In this document: positions 23,532 through 34,273 of the stretch, in pieces
Layout: every line of letters starts with the position of its first letter
Numbering within the stretch: the stretch's first letter is position 1
NCBI GenBank assembly: GCA_030765065.1
Contig: CM060981.1
Span: forward strand, 224,571,152 to 224,635,151
DNA: 64,000 bases
From: Deroplatys truncata
Taxonomy: Eukaryota > Arthropoda > Insecta > Mantodea > Mantidae
Reading direction: 5' to 3'
The notes under the pieces: model-generated
Told to the model about the DNA's origin: nothing
The model's input: the letters and a program-made list of their open reading frames with translations, nothing else
The model's database searches: none
Translations under genes and position numbers: made by a program

Positions 23532-23802
23532 GCGAGCAAGGTAGAACCCGCTCTGCCCTCCACGCTGCAACAGCCGCAGGTTACACCACCTAGCAGGAGA
23601 AGCCAAAGGAAGAGCACAGAGGATGCCGCACCAAGACCTGTCAGCCAGCGCCATTGTTCCACCTCGCCAATCCCGCGAACTATCTGCATCGCTGTATTGC
23701 GGGCCTCCTCTACCCGATAGGCGAGATCTCGTGAGACGACATCCAGAGACCAAGCCGAGTCGTAGAGAACCTCTTTCTGATGTCCCAACTGTCTCTTGAT
23801 CG
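23532..23802 (-). CDS. Prominin-like protein, internal exon with transmembrane segment
   Basis: A 271-nt exon. The acceptor is tttgtttaacag (exon starts at 23802) and the donor is cgc|gtaagt (exon ends at 23532). The frame reads IKRQLGHQKEVLYDSAWS, then LAYRVEEARNTAMQIVRGIG, then EQWRWLTGLGAASSVLFLW and LLLLGGVTCGCC. An amphipathic stretch followed by WRWxxGLG, a hydrophobic helix and a Cys-rich turn matches the end of the first extracellular loop and third membrane helix of prominins. Prominins are pentaspan proteins of membrane protrusions that bind cholesterol. The first two bases complete the codon begun by the exon at 33520-33655. It is locally GC-rich against AT-rich introns. The family call rests on motif memory; no adjoining downstream exon was found. 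Confidence 0.7.
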
Positions 23803-24225
23803 CTGTTAAACAAATAAAACCTTGCTTATTATGTGCTTGAAAAATATATCCAAATACTAACATTTATGAAGAACTTTACAGGTAAATGGTTTTGGTTAAT
23901 ATTCACGAGTTAAAAGTGACAAATTGGTAACGAGAGTTGGAGTCTCAAAGACAAAACTTGAACAGAACGTGAATTATTACCACCAGTCTTTCACTTTATA
24001 GCAAATGTCACATTTTGAACTGCTTTGAAATTTTACGGAGGGTTGTTCACGATCTATGGTAACATCAGGCGAGCACAAAAGCTCCGCGCTGAAACATGTG
24101 GAACCGAATGAAAGTTAAGCAGTTGAGTGTATCACTGTGTTTGTTCAGTTGTGTGCTCTTCTTCTTGCTGCATAAAATAGAATAGAACCATTCTATAACG
24201 GTATATTATCACCCTTTCCGATGCA
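23803..24225. other. Intronic AT-rich sequence
   Basis: The start of the proposed 9.7-kb prominin-like intron (read right to left). No gene or repeat was recognised before the Tc1-like remnant. Confidence 0.5.
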
Positions 24226-24229
24226 AAAT

Positions 24230-25230
24230 ACTTGTACTAAGATTATTAAGCAGTGCAAGAGGCGTGGGTTTACCATATCCAAGAAAGCGATCCCAAATGC
24301 ACTCCACAAAAAAGGTAAGCCCACATCAGGACTTATTCCAAAGGGCAAGAAACAGGAAATCTACGACCAGCCACAAGTCGCACCCCGGAGATAATTTGGA
24401 AGGTGAAGGCTCCTGGACGAAATTCTGCAACTCAGAGGGCCAATGCACTGTAATTAGGGATCTCTGTCACTACTGTGAACACCATAATCAACCAGGATTT
24501 GAATCTAGAAAAGTACCATAAGAGCCGGGGATATAAGCTGTTGCCTAAACACATTGCAGAACGTGCCACTAACAGAAGAAAGCTGTATGAACGATACCAA
24601 GCTGGTGAAAAGTGGATGTTTGTTGTCTTTTTAAACCAAGCATATATTTAGATAAATGACTGCAACAAATTCTGGGCTGTATATTACCGAAAAAGGGGAG
24701 AAAAACATTTTGAAAGTTGGTACAAGGAAACTAACGAAACTTTTCCCAATGGCTTCATTATAATAGCAATGCACAGTTACAATGATAAATTAACTATTCG
24801 TGGTATAAAAATGTGAAAATCAACTCGGCATACCATCAATCTAACGTCCGGATACCAATTTTCCATACAGAAATCTCTGCTTTCTATGGTGCAGATGTAA
24901 ATAAAGTTTGGTTGCATCAGATAAGGCACCAAACTATATGTTTGCTTCAACCTAAACTTTTTTGGGGAACATGGAGAGAGAAATGGGAATACACTCCATA
25001 CATTTCAGCGACATTCGTGTTAAGTTATCTGATGCATCACTGATGGAATTTTGTGCATTTGGAAGCAGACGGCCGTGAACTTTGAATGGTCTCTGGAAAG
25101 GTGCCAGGAGGAATGGAATAAACTGAATATCCCTGTATTTCGTAGCAGTTTACTTAAGTGGAAGCTGTGTTGTGGATGAATAGCTGAAGGTAAAGCTGCC
25201 AGATAGAACATCACTGCTGGTGGAAGCGTG
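24230..25230 (+). pseudogene. Tc1/mariner-superfamily transposase remnant
   Basis: Scattered frames on the plus strand keep family order. An N-terminal region (SPHQDLFQRARNRK) comes first. Then ERYQAGEKWMFVVFLNQAYI appears, where the first Asp would be expected. After it come RKRGEKHFESWYKETNETFP, VNKVWLHQIRHQT, and the C-terminal signature QEEWNKLNIPVFRSSLLKWK near 25100-25160. Many stops and shifts are present. No inverted ends were identified. It lies in the proposed prominin-like intron. Confidence 0.7.
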
Positions 25231-25234
25231 GTGT

Positions 25235-25805
25235 TTCATAAGGTAAGAGGGTCTTAAGTTTGTTACATAGATTGGGAAGAACCTTCTGTACTGTTGGGTA
25301 ATCTTATTTCGTTCACCTCTATTTCTTATGTTTATCCAAAACTGCACAAAAGGATAAATGATCAACCTGGGTTTTGTTTAAAGTACCTCAGTACATATTA
25401 TACTTATTTTACAAGCAAGGGTGCAAAACACCCAAATTTTAACTTGTAGAATATGTAATATTTCATTGTTTTACTATTTTCAAATTTTTGTTTTTCTGTC
25501 TCTACTTACTTTAATACCTTATCATATTAACAAATGCGGAAATACGCGTTGCGGCATGGAAGTGCTCTTAAGCAGGGCAAAATAATGTTTCCAACGTCCA
25601 ATAAAGTGTGACTACCTGGTTTCTATGATATTAAGCAAATGTACTGTATGTTCAATAATATAATGTATTTTGTTTGTTAACGACGCTTTCAATTTCCAGG
25701 ATATCAGCGCCGCCGGTGTACCAGAAGTTTGTCCCGCTGGAGTTCTTTTACTTGCTAGTAAATCTACTGACTTGGGGCTGTTGCTTTTAAGCACACTTAA
25801 AAACT
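25235..25805. other. No recognised gene
   Basis: AT-rich, with only short chance ORFs. The right part may be the degraded body of the tRNA-like element that follows. Confidence 0.4.
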
Positions 25806-25811
25806 ATTGAT

Positions 25812-25881
25812 CTGGGTCGGTTTTGAACCCGCGTCCTGGGGATCAGAAGGCCAGCGCCTAACCAACTGCGTCACCCAGACC
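25812..25881 (-). mobile_element. tRNA-like SINE head, type E
   Basis: Read right to left: gtctgggtgacgcagttggt, taggcgctggcc, then cgcgggttcaaaaccg. Acceptor-like ends pair at 6 of 7 positions, but the T-arm stem is mismatched and no terminator follows. It is therefore a SINE head or tRNA pseudogene, not a working tRNA. Confidence 0.6.
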
Positions 25882-25934
25882 TGCTACTGCACGTTGAAGG
25901 AAATAATAAATTGAGTTTTATTTATGGACGCTCT

Positions 25935-26197
25935 CTAACTGCTGTGGTCCTCAGCGCCCTATTCTATATTCGGCGTGAAGGATCGGTAATTTTGCTCAAA
26001 GGCCTCTTTATCAGGCTTGAGGTTCTTTTACGTGATGTAAATCTACGACACGGGACCACCGACTTTACTTCCCTTCCGAAGGCAGCCACGCTAAGGATTT
26101 TTACGCCCGAAAAAATCCATCGCCCTCAGCCGGGTTTGAACTCACCACATCGGGAACTAGAGGCTAGCATGGTAACCACTACACCACGGAAGACGAC
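25935..26197 (-). mobile_element. tRNA-derived SINE, type C
   Basis: Read right to left it starts ttccgtggtgtagtggttac with the B-box gagttcaaaccc. It shares cttccttcggaaggcagcca-like and atatagaatagggcgctgag body blocks with the copy at 14966-15203. Its tRNA boxes are better preserved than in that copy. Confidence 0.8.
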
Positions 26198-26434
26198 TGC
26201 AGGCTACAAATACTATTCGTTTATTTGCAACAAATTGTCTTAGAAAATACACATATACTTGACTATCTTGTTTTTAAAACGTATAATGAAATAAATGTAG
26301 TACTGAAAAATCGCATGTCTTACATTCACATGGCTTTCTCTACCCGCTATCCCCTATTATTGGCAATAGAGCAGTAAAAAATGTTGACTCAACGCTTAGG
26401 GCAATGCTAAACCTAAGAAGCCAAAACGAAATGT

Positions 26435-26633
26435 TCTGACGCACGACGAAACTGGTGCATCTGTTTCTCGGAAACCCTAAAAAAATTATGGGAACAGCCA
26501 TAGACGAATTTAAGGACAATATAAAACAAACATTATGAACATTACACAAAAACTTATGCGTGTGAATGAGAATTTCATCCAAAGATGTCAGGAACGTCTT
26601 CACGCAGATGGGACCACTTCCAACAAGGTTAGT
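26435..26633 (+). pseudogene. mariner transposase C-terminal fragment
   Basis: Frames read GNPKKIMGTAIDEFKDNIKQ and then QKLMRVNENFIQRCQERLHA. This is the same subfamily as the remnant at 11785-12445. A type A SINE adjoins directly, and mariner tail sequence continues after 27180. Confidence 0.8.
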
Positions 26634-27173
26634 AAAAGGTAAAGGTACGTATCACGGAGGGACCCTCGAAACCGGGGCAGGAGAGTCGGCCCATTGTGCT
26701 TCCAACGTGACCCCTGGGACGGAAGGATGAGGGCAGATACCCGAAGGTCGACCAGATCCGAATGCCGACAGGCGCAAGTATGGATGGGTCCCTAACGTTT
26801 CCAGATAGAATGCATCCGCGCCGCTTGATCCCTGCCCACAAGCCACCAACCTCCAGAGATTCCCGGAGCGGGACCCCACGCTGCGGAGACGCCAGGGAAG
26901 AAACCTTTACAGAGCGCAAGCTATCGCCCAACCGCAACCTGCGGAACACCATGGCCTGGTCCTACAACCCTGAAACAAACGACAAGGAAGATGATGGGTA
27001 CAGGAAATGAGAGGAAGAAGAGTCGTGGTAGAAGATGAACCATCCCAGCATTCGCCTGGCGACTCGGGGAAACCACGAAAAACCCATGTGCCAGAGTGGA
27101 TGGTCGCCGGGGATAGATCCTGGGACTCCCGAATGCGGGTCACAGACGTAACCGCCTGAGCCATCCCGCTCGG
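26634..27173 (-). mobile_element. tRNA-derived SINE, type A
   Basis: An inverted copy with head complement gcctgagccatcccgctcgg near 27155-27172 and 3' end at aaaggtaaaggtacg. Short similar words flank it (ggttagtaa and ggttataa), a possible decayed duplication. Confidence 0.85.
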
Positions 27174-29001
27174 TTATAAGAAGCTTAGTGCATGTTACAT
27201 CACTCGTAAGTAACACGGGAGTTACTGAACGAAAAACTCCCAGCGTAATAGACAGTGTGCGGAGCACGCATAAGCGCGATCTGTGGCCTCACCATAAAAA
27301 ATCGCACTGTATAATTGTATTTACAGAACTGAAGCCCAACACTAGAGAAGCAGCTAGCGTTCAGCAAGTTCAGTTTTCAAGCAGAAGCTTCTCCAGGTCT
27401 CTTCATGTTCAGTACAGTGGAAAGTGTGAATCATGAGAGAGAGAGAGAAAGAAAGAAAGAACACCCACGTAAAAATGCATTCTTTGCTTATAGAATAAGA
27501 TTTGGGAAACGAACAATAGCGTGAATATTTGAAGTGTCTTACTCATGTGTTACACAAGCCTATCATGAATTAATGTCCTGCAGAAATACCCTTAACGTTA
27601 CGAAAATGTGCTGTATCCTAATGGTAGGGGCTTTTGAACTGCTGATAATGGTTATTTCACATTAGCTGTGTGCAGGCAGCAAGTCAGAAGGGTGAGCCAG
27701 TGTTGAAAAATTCACCCTTCAAATATATGGATAGCTTTGTTAATGTCTGTTGCATCGGGATCAATGTATAAGATATTAATGACAGATAAAGCGTGATATG
27801 AAAGAAGTGGTGCATTCAGATTTCACAACCATGTTATGTGGGTAGATGGAATACGCGTCCAAATGAAATATCACCCTTTCATCGTTTGTGTTATCACCTA
27901 CATTATTTATAACATCCCTTTCAAAAGAAGCGCGTTCTTTTGAACTGCATTTTCATTACCGGCACTTTGACGTGTATCGTTTTCTTTTTTTTTTTTTTGC
28001 TCTTATCAAAATCACTTGTTTCCACGCAGAAATATCACTACTTTTCGCATATAGAAAGGTTAAGACATTTTTACTGTTCTACAATACTTCGTTTTATGAT
28101 AAGGTTACATAAATACTAAACAATTACTGAAAATATTGTTGCACTACTCTCAAAAAACCACAAAAGTATGGAAGAAATACAATTCACAGAATTCCAAAAT
28201 AATGCTATTTATGAGAGAGGTGCGTCAGTATGTACAGTACTGGTTTAGGATTTATCTGAGTCAGCGAAATAAACCTTTTAAAATAACATACAAGCACTAG
28301 TGGTACTTCCGTGAATGATAGATGAGGGGATACAGAGCGCAGAGCGGTGATGTTTCTTGGTGATTATGAAAACTCCCGGCTCGATGATATAAGACCATGC
28401 ATGGCGAAAGTTTAATATGAATCTTGATTACTTCACCACACCCCATTAACGTTTTCAGGTTAGTGTTAGACTAACTGAACACGCTTCCACTGGAATACAT
28501 ATCTTCCTAAATGAATTTATGGTAATTCAGGAATTTTAAAACTCCCCTTGTGCCGGATTTTTCAAATCCGTATTTATCCGTAATGCCGCGCAGGTTGTGG
28601 CTTCATTTCTTAGATGCCACCCGGGTCAGTAGCGAATCCCTTGCTCGCAGTTGTACATGAGTTAGGGGCTAGCATTACTGTCTCTGTGTAATGTTTGGTG
28701 GCCTGTTTTTTGGGAACTTGAATCCAGTTTTGTCTGGGATACCATTCCATGCGATGCGGTCCTCTTGGTAAGTCCGGTTACACTTGCTGTACAGGATTGT
28801 CAATAAAACTAAGGGTCGGTAGAGCGCGGCTACTTCCACGTGAAACGATGTCTCGCCCGCCAGTACCGGTGCCGGGCGTGCGGTTAGCTAGTCAGTTGGA
28901 GCACATCATTTTCAAGGACTGGCCGTGTTATACGCACTTCTGTGTTTACATTGTGTATTAGTTTACGTGTTACCTAGCGTTATTATTGTTTTTTGTTAAT
29001 T
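27174..29001. other. Mariner tail, then unassigned sequence
   Basis: 27174-27310 resembles the mariner tail seen at 13082-13160. A short purine microsatellite ((GA)n then (GAAA)n) lies at 27437-27462. The rest shows no gene. 28550-28980 is GC-richer and may be the leader of the mariner frame that starts at 29002. Confidence 0.4.
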
Positions 29002-29317
29002 ATGCCGCCATTCATTGTTGAACAAAGGGTGTTCTTGTGCGATAGTTACTGAAAACTGATTCTCACGAGAAGTGATAAAGCGCTTTGCAAGAGAATACAC
29101 AAAGTTCCAAGAGACAGGATCTGTGAATGATAGGAAACGCGTTACGAGGCACCGTGTTCTTACTGAAGAGAAGTTGGACACAATAGGGGAATGTCTCGAA
29201 CTTTCGCCGAAAGAAATCACTCCGTCATCTTGCTAGGAGACGGAGTACCAATATCAATTACGCCTCAGGAGCTAATGGAAGTGAATGGGAATTTCATACG
29301 CAGATGTCATCGATGTA
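29002..29317 (+). pseudogene. mariner transposase 5' part, split by Sola-like element
   Basis: Reads MPPFIVEQRVFLCDSY, then in another frame FAREYTKFQETGSVNDRKR and VLTEEKLDTIGECLELSPKE. It then jumps to the extreme C-terminus LMEVNGNFIRRCHRC, so most of the catalytic core was already deleted. The C-terminal frame is cut at TGTA (29314-29317) and resumes at 32886 as CIATEGQHFQHCL plus stop. Confidence 0.85.
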
Positions 29318-29439
29318 CAGGATGCGCAAAAAGTCCGTATACCCCTATATTAAATTTAAACTGACATGATATTAAAATATATATACTCATTATTTATTTA
29401 AATGTTTCTCTTTACATCTTAGGAATCTATTGCATCGTA

Positions 29440-29960
29440 TGTGTCCCTCCATGGTCTCTGCTGCGATAAACGGTACATTCGTCTGTGATCATGACTTTTG
29501 CCTTCTGAGCCATTCTTTGGAATTGATGCAGCATCCGACCACAAACATCAACACGTCTCTCCAAATCATCATCTGAAAATTCATTTGACATTCAATGGAC
29601 GCCAACACCTCATTTTCACATCCACTTTGATGTGTTTCCTCATGGTTGGTTTCGGTATCCTCAACTCTGAAGCACGTTTCCGTATGGATTTGACCGAAGA
29701 TTTTCGATAGATTTTTGTACGTCAGCACAAAGTCCAAATCTGGTGAATAGTTTTTCACTTCTCGACGCGTCGCGAACACTGTCCGTTAATATGCTTTCTA
29801 ACGCTAACAACGTCTTCTTTGTCGGTGCTGCTTTCATATATCGCGCAACGAAATCGTCTATGACATTTTAAATTGTTTGCCATTACTTTGACGCTCATGA
29901 ACCCATGCAGTGGCCACCAAGCGTTCCTCAGGAATTGCTGTTTGTTAAAAGAGCAGAAAT
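29440..29960 (-). pseudogene. Second mariner/Tc1-type transposase remnant
   Basis: Minus-strand frames read WVHERQSNGKQFKMS, then FTRFGLCADVQKSIENL, then FGETC/CGRMLHQFQRMAQKAK, and then VMITDECTVYRS, which carries the first catalytic Asp region (TDE). The piece stops there. It lies inside the Sola-like element but in unrelated sequence, so it is probably an inserted fragment. Confidence 0.6.
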
Positions 29961-30399
29961 CCAAAAATGCAATTTTTACAGGAGAAGCAAAAAATTGTTT
30001 TTCAGCAATACTAGGTACATCGGACTATTCTTTTTGGACTCAACAATTTGTTTTGGCATAAGGCTTTATATTGTAGCATTAATTTAGATAACAAATATGA
30101 TCGTAATTTATCTTGGGACTTCTGCTCTTTTAACAAATAATGGGGTTTGATACAAATATGTTTGCTTTAAAAGTTACATAAACCACATTTTATTCATAAA
30201 ACATCATGAAATATAAAAAAACATATTACTGAATGAATACACAAACAATAATTATTAGGTAATTTGTAAATTAACATCTTATTTTCCATAAGAAAATGAT
30301 TATACACATATTTTGTGAAGCTGTACAGAAAACACATTGTGCAATCAATACTAATATAGTTTACATATGAAAAACGTAAGTCTTTATGTTCACAACTTC

Positions 30400-32199
30400 A
30401 GAATGGTAATTTATCATTTCTTCAAAAATGCATCTATAAATGTCTTCAATATGTGGGATAATGTTTTTCCAGTCGTTGACTTTTTCCTCCTTCTTCGGGG
30501 TATGCCACTGAATTTGGGAGCTGAATGCTGATGTGGGAATTGTAGCGAAGGATGAATGTGTTTTCAGTTAACCCATTGATGAAATGTTTTGTAACAACTG
30601 TCCCTGGATGCTGATTATCGTACAGTATACTTTCTTATCTCGATCCATTTTTGAAGTTTCAATAGATACAGGATTGTTCCTATAATATCGCTGCCACCAA
30701 CTCTTGAAATTGTATATTATAGGGTTGACTGTACCAACTTCGACTACTGTGAATTTAAGAGAGGCGGCACAGTTATCAGTTCAGTGAGTTGATGAATTGT
30801 GTAAATTCGGTCATGTTTTCGGAGGCTTCTTTTGGGAATAGCAAAATCTCGATCAGTCTAAATAGCTATGGCCTCTTATTGGGAAGAAATGCTCAATTCT
30901 TTTAAACCTGTTTGTATCTATAAGACTTAACGAAAATTTGGAGATTGTGTGGTTTTTGTTCTGTCCAGATAAGTTATCAGAGAATAAATAATTTTATCAT
31001 ACTGAACTGGGAGAGAATTCAAATAGTGAAGAAGAAAAGAGCATACCTCATCAGGACACTTTTTTGCTTGGCACTCATGATAGAGATATATGATTGCTTT
31101 ATTTGTTTTTATATTATGTATACAAAACACGTTAACAGTCAGTTGCCTCAAATAAAATAGATCCTGGACAGGGCTTTAGACATTGGTATGTTTTGCATAT
31201 AATCACAAGCAATCTCCATTGTTTTTTTTCCAATTTTTTCATCTGATCTATCTTGTTGCAAGGCATTGTAAAACTTCGTACTTCTTCTTATGTGAACAGC
31301 CAGCTCAACAGCTGCAACACACTTTGCAGTGTCATTTAGGTGTGGGGATTTTAACTTTAATTTTAGCTCTTCGCAGACACAGCAGCAGTCTACATGTGGC
31401 TGTCTAAATTTCAGATTAAAGTTATCTTTAAAATATTTGAAATAGATAGAGTAGCTCACTTTGGTATCTGGAAACTTCTCTTTGAAGAGATTATACATTA
31501 TCTTTACATCCAAATCAGAGCTAAGATATTTAATTGTCTTGCCACTATAATGACTCTCCTGAAATGGAAATGACTGGATATGTTCGTGAACGTTTATTTT
31601 AGTGTCAGGGGGTAGTGTGAAACTGGTAATCTCCCACGTTTGTCCACAGGACTTGAGTACTCTCAGTCTTCTAATGCACTTCTTACTCACAGCTAGGATA
31701 GAAAGAAATGCAGTTAAACGTACCTCTGTCCTTTTTGCACCTATCATTAAGTGATACTTGAATGAACCTTTTCTGTTTTGCTTGCCTGGATCATTTCTTG
31801 GTCTTTTTCTTTTCACATTTTCAGTGTCTGTTAGACTTTATAGAAATATGTCCTGTTCATCCTTGGAAGAATAGTTGTTATAGAACTTACTGAAGACATA
31901 CAGCCGATTCTCCTCAGAGATAACAGTAGCACCTGCACCTAGAATCAGAATCAGGTTTTTATAAGTATTTGGATATAACTACATATACTTGATATAGCAA
32001 TTACAAATTGAATATTATTTATATCTTGTACTTACCGACATTCATTCCCAATGATTTTAGGTGTAATAACTTTTCCAGCACGATTATCATATTCTTTACC
32101 CACTAATCTAGCCATTTTAATTATATTTCGTTTATATCCACTAGTGTTAGCTCTTCCCTTTCCAATAAACTCTTCATCTTTGTCTTTAGAACCACTCAT
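30400..32199 (-). pseudogene. Sola-like transposase, N- to C-terminal, frameshifted
   Basis: The start near 32199 reads MSGSKDKDEEFIGKGRANTS. A probable intron follows (donor cg|gtaagt near 32030, acceptor ttctag near 31945). The longest open part (31148-31816, 222 codons) contains PFQESHYSGKTIKYLSSDLD, DTKVSYSIYFKYFKDNFNLK and CCCVCEELKLKLKS. Later frames read NVFCIHNIKTNKAIIYLYHE, CPDEVCSFLLHYLNSLPVQY, SENMTEFTQFINSLN and FKSWWQRYYRNNPVS. The series (SHYS, xFNLxFxxPxxDxCxxC, HxxxxxxxPDEVCSFLL) marks a family common in arthropod genomes. The SDxCGGQN-type acidic motif I would expect is not recovered. Broken by several frameshifts. Confidence 0.7.
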
Positions 32200-32533
32200 C
32201 TTGAACAACTGTTATCTGTGAGAGTGTGTTATGTGAACAAATCAAGAATGAACAGTAATGCATTATTGTTCACCATTTGCTCACTTTGTTTTAGCTGGCT
32301 AAGCAACTTTGAATATAATCAGAAGTAATGGTTTTTGTTAAAAGTCCAGAAGTCCAGGACATCTCAGACGCGTTTAACCATTTGTACTGGGATTCTTAAA
32401 GCCATTTTAAGATAAAAAGATCTATCTATGGTAGGAGAACATAATATATTTAAACAAAAATGAATTTTGAAAAACATGTGACTTCCACCCTTTTAAAAAA
32501 TAGCGATTCAGTTGTGTAATCGTTCGTATAAGC

Positions 32534-32688
32534 CAGAGGTGGCGAAAACGTGACTCGCTAGTTATTTTGACTCGTAGGCGCCGTTCCCTCTCTGCAACCG
32601 TCCCGTTGTTTTTCACATGCTGCTGAGTGATGCAGTGCGTGTTGCATATTTGGTGACTCGCGGAAGGAAGTCGTTTTTGCCACCCTTG
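32534..32688. mobile_element. 155-bp hAT-type MITE with perfect 8-bp duplication
   Basis: Ends cagaggtggcgaaaacg and the complement of caagggtggcaaaaacg match at 14 of 17 positions. The flanks are gtataagc at 32526-32533 and gtataagc at 32689-32696, an exact 8-bp duplication. It is non-coding, sits inside the Sola-like element, and is therefore younger than it. Confidence 0.9.
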
Positions 32689-32885
32689 GTATAAGCCATT
32701 CTTTCAATATCTTGGCATTAACCAATTTGCAGTCACACGATTCATTGCGTCAATAACAATCTAACATCAGCAATCGAAGTCGATAACAATGGGTATCTTA
32801 CAGGAGAATGTATACCAACCTCAAGGGAAAAAATTACTCACGTAACTTTGAATTTAATGTAGGGATATACGGACTTTGTGCACAT

Positions 32886-32935
32886 TGTATTGCTACTGAG
32901 GGACAACATTTTCAACATTGCTTATAACACAGGTT
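32886..32935 (+). pseudogene. mariner transposase C-terminus after the insertion
   Basis: Reads CIATEGQHFQHCL then a stop, the usual last residues of this mariner family, continuing the frame left at 29317. It shows that the 3.57-kb element entered this mariner copy. Confidence 0.85.
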
Positions 32936-33519
32936 AATATTTTCTTCTTCTTCGCAGCAGTTCATTCAGTAAACATTTTACGCCCAATGATTCGGTGTCT
33001 CTTTCTCGCGTAACATACTGCGATCTGATGGTATATGAGAGCCGAGTTGTATATCAAGTTTATGTTGGGAGAAATTAACATAGGATTAAATTTAATGTGT
33101 AGCATTGGTAGTCAAGTTGGGAGTAGAATTATGCAATTCTTCTAACTAATGATTTTTACTGCTTCTTAGTGCTTCAAGACAAAGAATACAAAACCTTCAT
33201 ATAGGTACTTATGTATGGCAAGAAGCGCCAATAGCAGTAGTTGTAAAACCATTGTATATTAATATAATTTTGGGTATTAAGCAGAACTATATTCACAGAA
33301 ATAGGTCAACCATATAGTATTTTCTCTTCTAGAGGTAACATGGGTGTCAAAGTATAAGGTGCTGTACTGTAATGCATCCTTTCAATTGGCATACACGCAA
33401 TGTGTATTCGGTTATAGAGGTGTATAACCGAATGCAGTAGGACAGGAAGAGAGGGAGCAATAATATGGAGTGGATCTCTGCTGGCTTTGACCTAGATACA
33501 GAGCGTGTGACCTACTGAC
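32936..33519. other. Intronic spacer with a short perfect hairpin
   Basis: AT-rich. An 11-bp inverted repeat (attcggttata at 33406-33416 and tataaccgaat at 33423-33433, 6-nt loop) is the only structure seen. It lies just 3' of the next exon in the sense of the minus strand. Confidence 0.5.
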
Positions 33520-33655
33520 CGATGCGACTGTCCTTCGTCTCCTTCTCGACGCGCATGGGTATATACTGGAACTCTCCTCGTGCTTGCTGTGCTACCAGGG
33601 TCAGGTTGCCATCCCTAAGGTCCCTCACTCTCGTCAGTCGTTGCTCCGTCAACAG
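33520..33655 (-). CDS. Prominin-like protein, upstream exon
   Basis: A 136-nt exon. The acceptor is attattgttttgtag (exon starts at 33655) and the donor is atcg|gtcagt (exon ends at 33520). The frame reads LLTEQRLTRVRDLRDGNLTL, then VAQQARGEFQYIPMRVEKET and KDSRI. The helical run followed by FxxIPxxVxxxT resembles the first extracellular loop of prominins. The exon ends one base into a codon, and the exon at 23532-23802 begins with the missing two bases, giving Ala at the junction. Order and phase therefore agree with one minus-strand gene. Alone, this exon would be too short to name. No exon further upstream was recognised in the window. Confidence 0.6.
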
Positions 33656-33781
33656 CTACAAAACAATAATTATCAATGTTAGAGTGATATAATAACTTAA
33701 GGCGTTAGGATGATAACTGTAATAAATAAATAACATTTAGCTGTAAAAAAAGACGTCAATATTTTGTGTTATAAACTAATG

Positions 33782-34273
33782 CAGGGTTATTCAAAAACAA
33801 GGAACAGACTTCTAATATTTATTTCTAATGAACGACAACACATGCGATATATCACCGAATAGAGAAAAGTTCTAAATTTTATTTTATGTGTTCAAAATGA
33901 GCACAATTTGTTATGCAAGGACGAGCAGTGCTTTTCCGTTTGCATACGCAAACATCTTCTACGAATTTATTGTATGAATTGTAAATTTTTTATGACGAAG
34001 CGGCTCGTTGTTGAACTTACAACAAAATGCAGCTACAATGAAACAATGGAATCAGTCTTTGCATACTGCAGCACACAAAACGACTTTTTCTGTGGCGTTG
34101 CCATTTTCTCGTAAACAAACCCAGCGCCGCTGTAGTTGCTGAATGCAACTAATAGATGGAGGCTTAAAACTTTTAACTTTCCTCTATTCTATGATGTGTC
34201 GTATGTGTTGCAATCTATTTTCGTTCATTAAAATGAATATTTAAATTTGGTTCTTTCTTTTTGAATAACCCTG
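33782..34273. mobile_element. ~490-bp MITE with long inverted ends
   Basis: The left end cagggttattcaaaaacaag is mirrored by the right end (reverse strand cagggttattcaaaaagaaa), with similarity continuing for about 80 bp through taatgaacgaaaa-like blocks and a gaatagag word. The centre holds no recognisable ORF. A target duplication is not clear. The CAGGGTnATTCAAAAA start is common among insect DNA transposons. Confidence 0.75.

Larger units (their letters stand above)
29318..32885 (-). mobile_element. Sola-like DNA transposon, nested, 4-bp target duplication
   Basis: A 3568-bp element with inverted ends. The left end contains gcgcaaaaagtccgtatacc and the right end its imperfect complement (gcacaaagtccgtatatccc on the reverse strand), with similarity over about 35 bp. 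TGTA flanks both sides (29314-29317, 32886-32889). Removing the element rejoins the mariner reading frame around a single TGTA, so the boundaries are well supported. It encodes a minus-strand transposase-like protein. Sola is suggested by the 4-bp duplication and protein style; the superfamily name is inference. It carries two younger or co-resident pieces (29440-29960 and 32534-32688). Confidence 0.8.

Noticed and set aside
23445..23813. Overlapping 122-codon minus ORF at the prominin-like exon
   Set aside because: Other frame of the same exon; it lacks the membrane and loop motifs and runs through the splice donor.
25812..25881. tRNA gene on the minus strand
   Set aside because: The T-arm stem is mismatched and no oligo-T follows; better explained as a SINE head.
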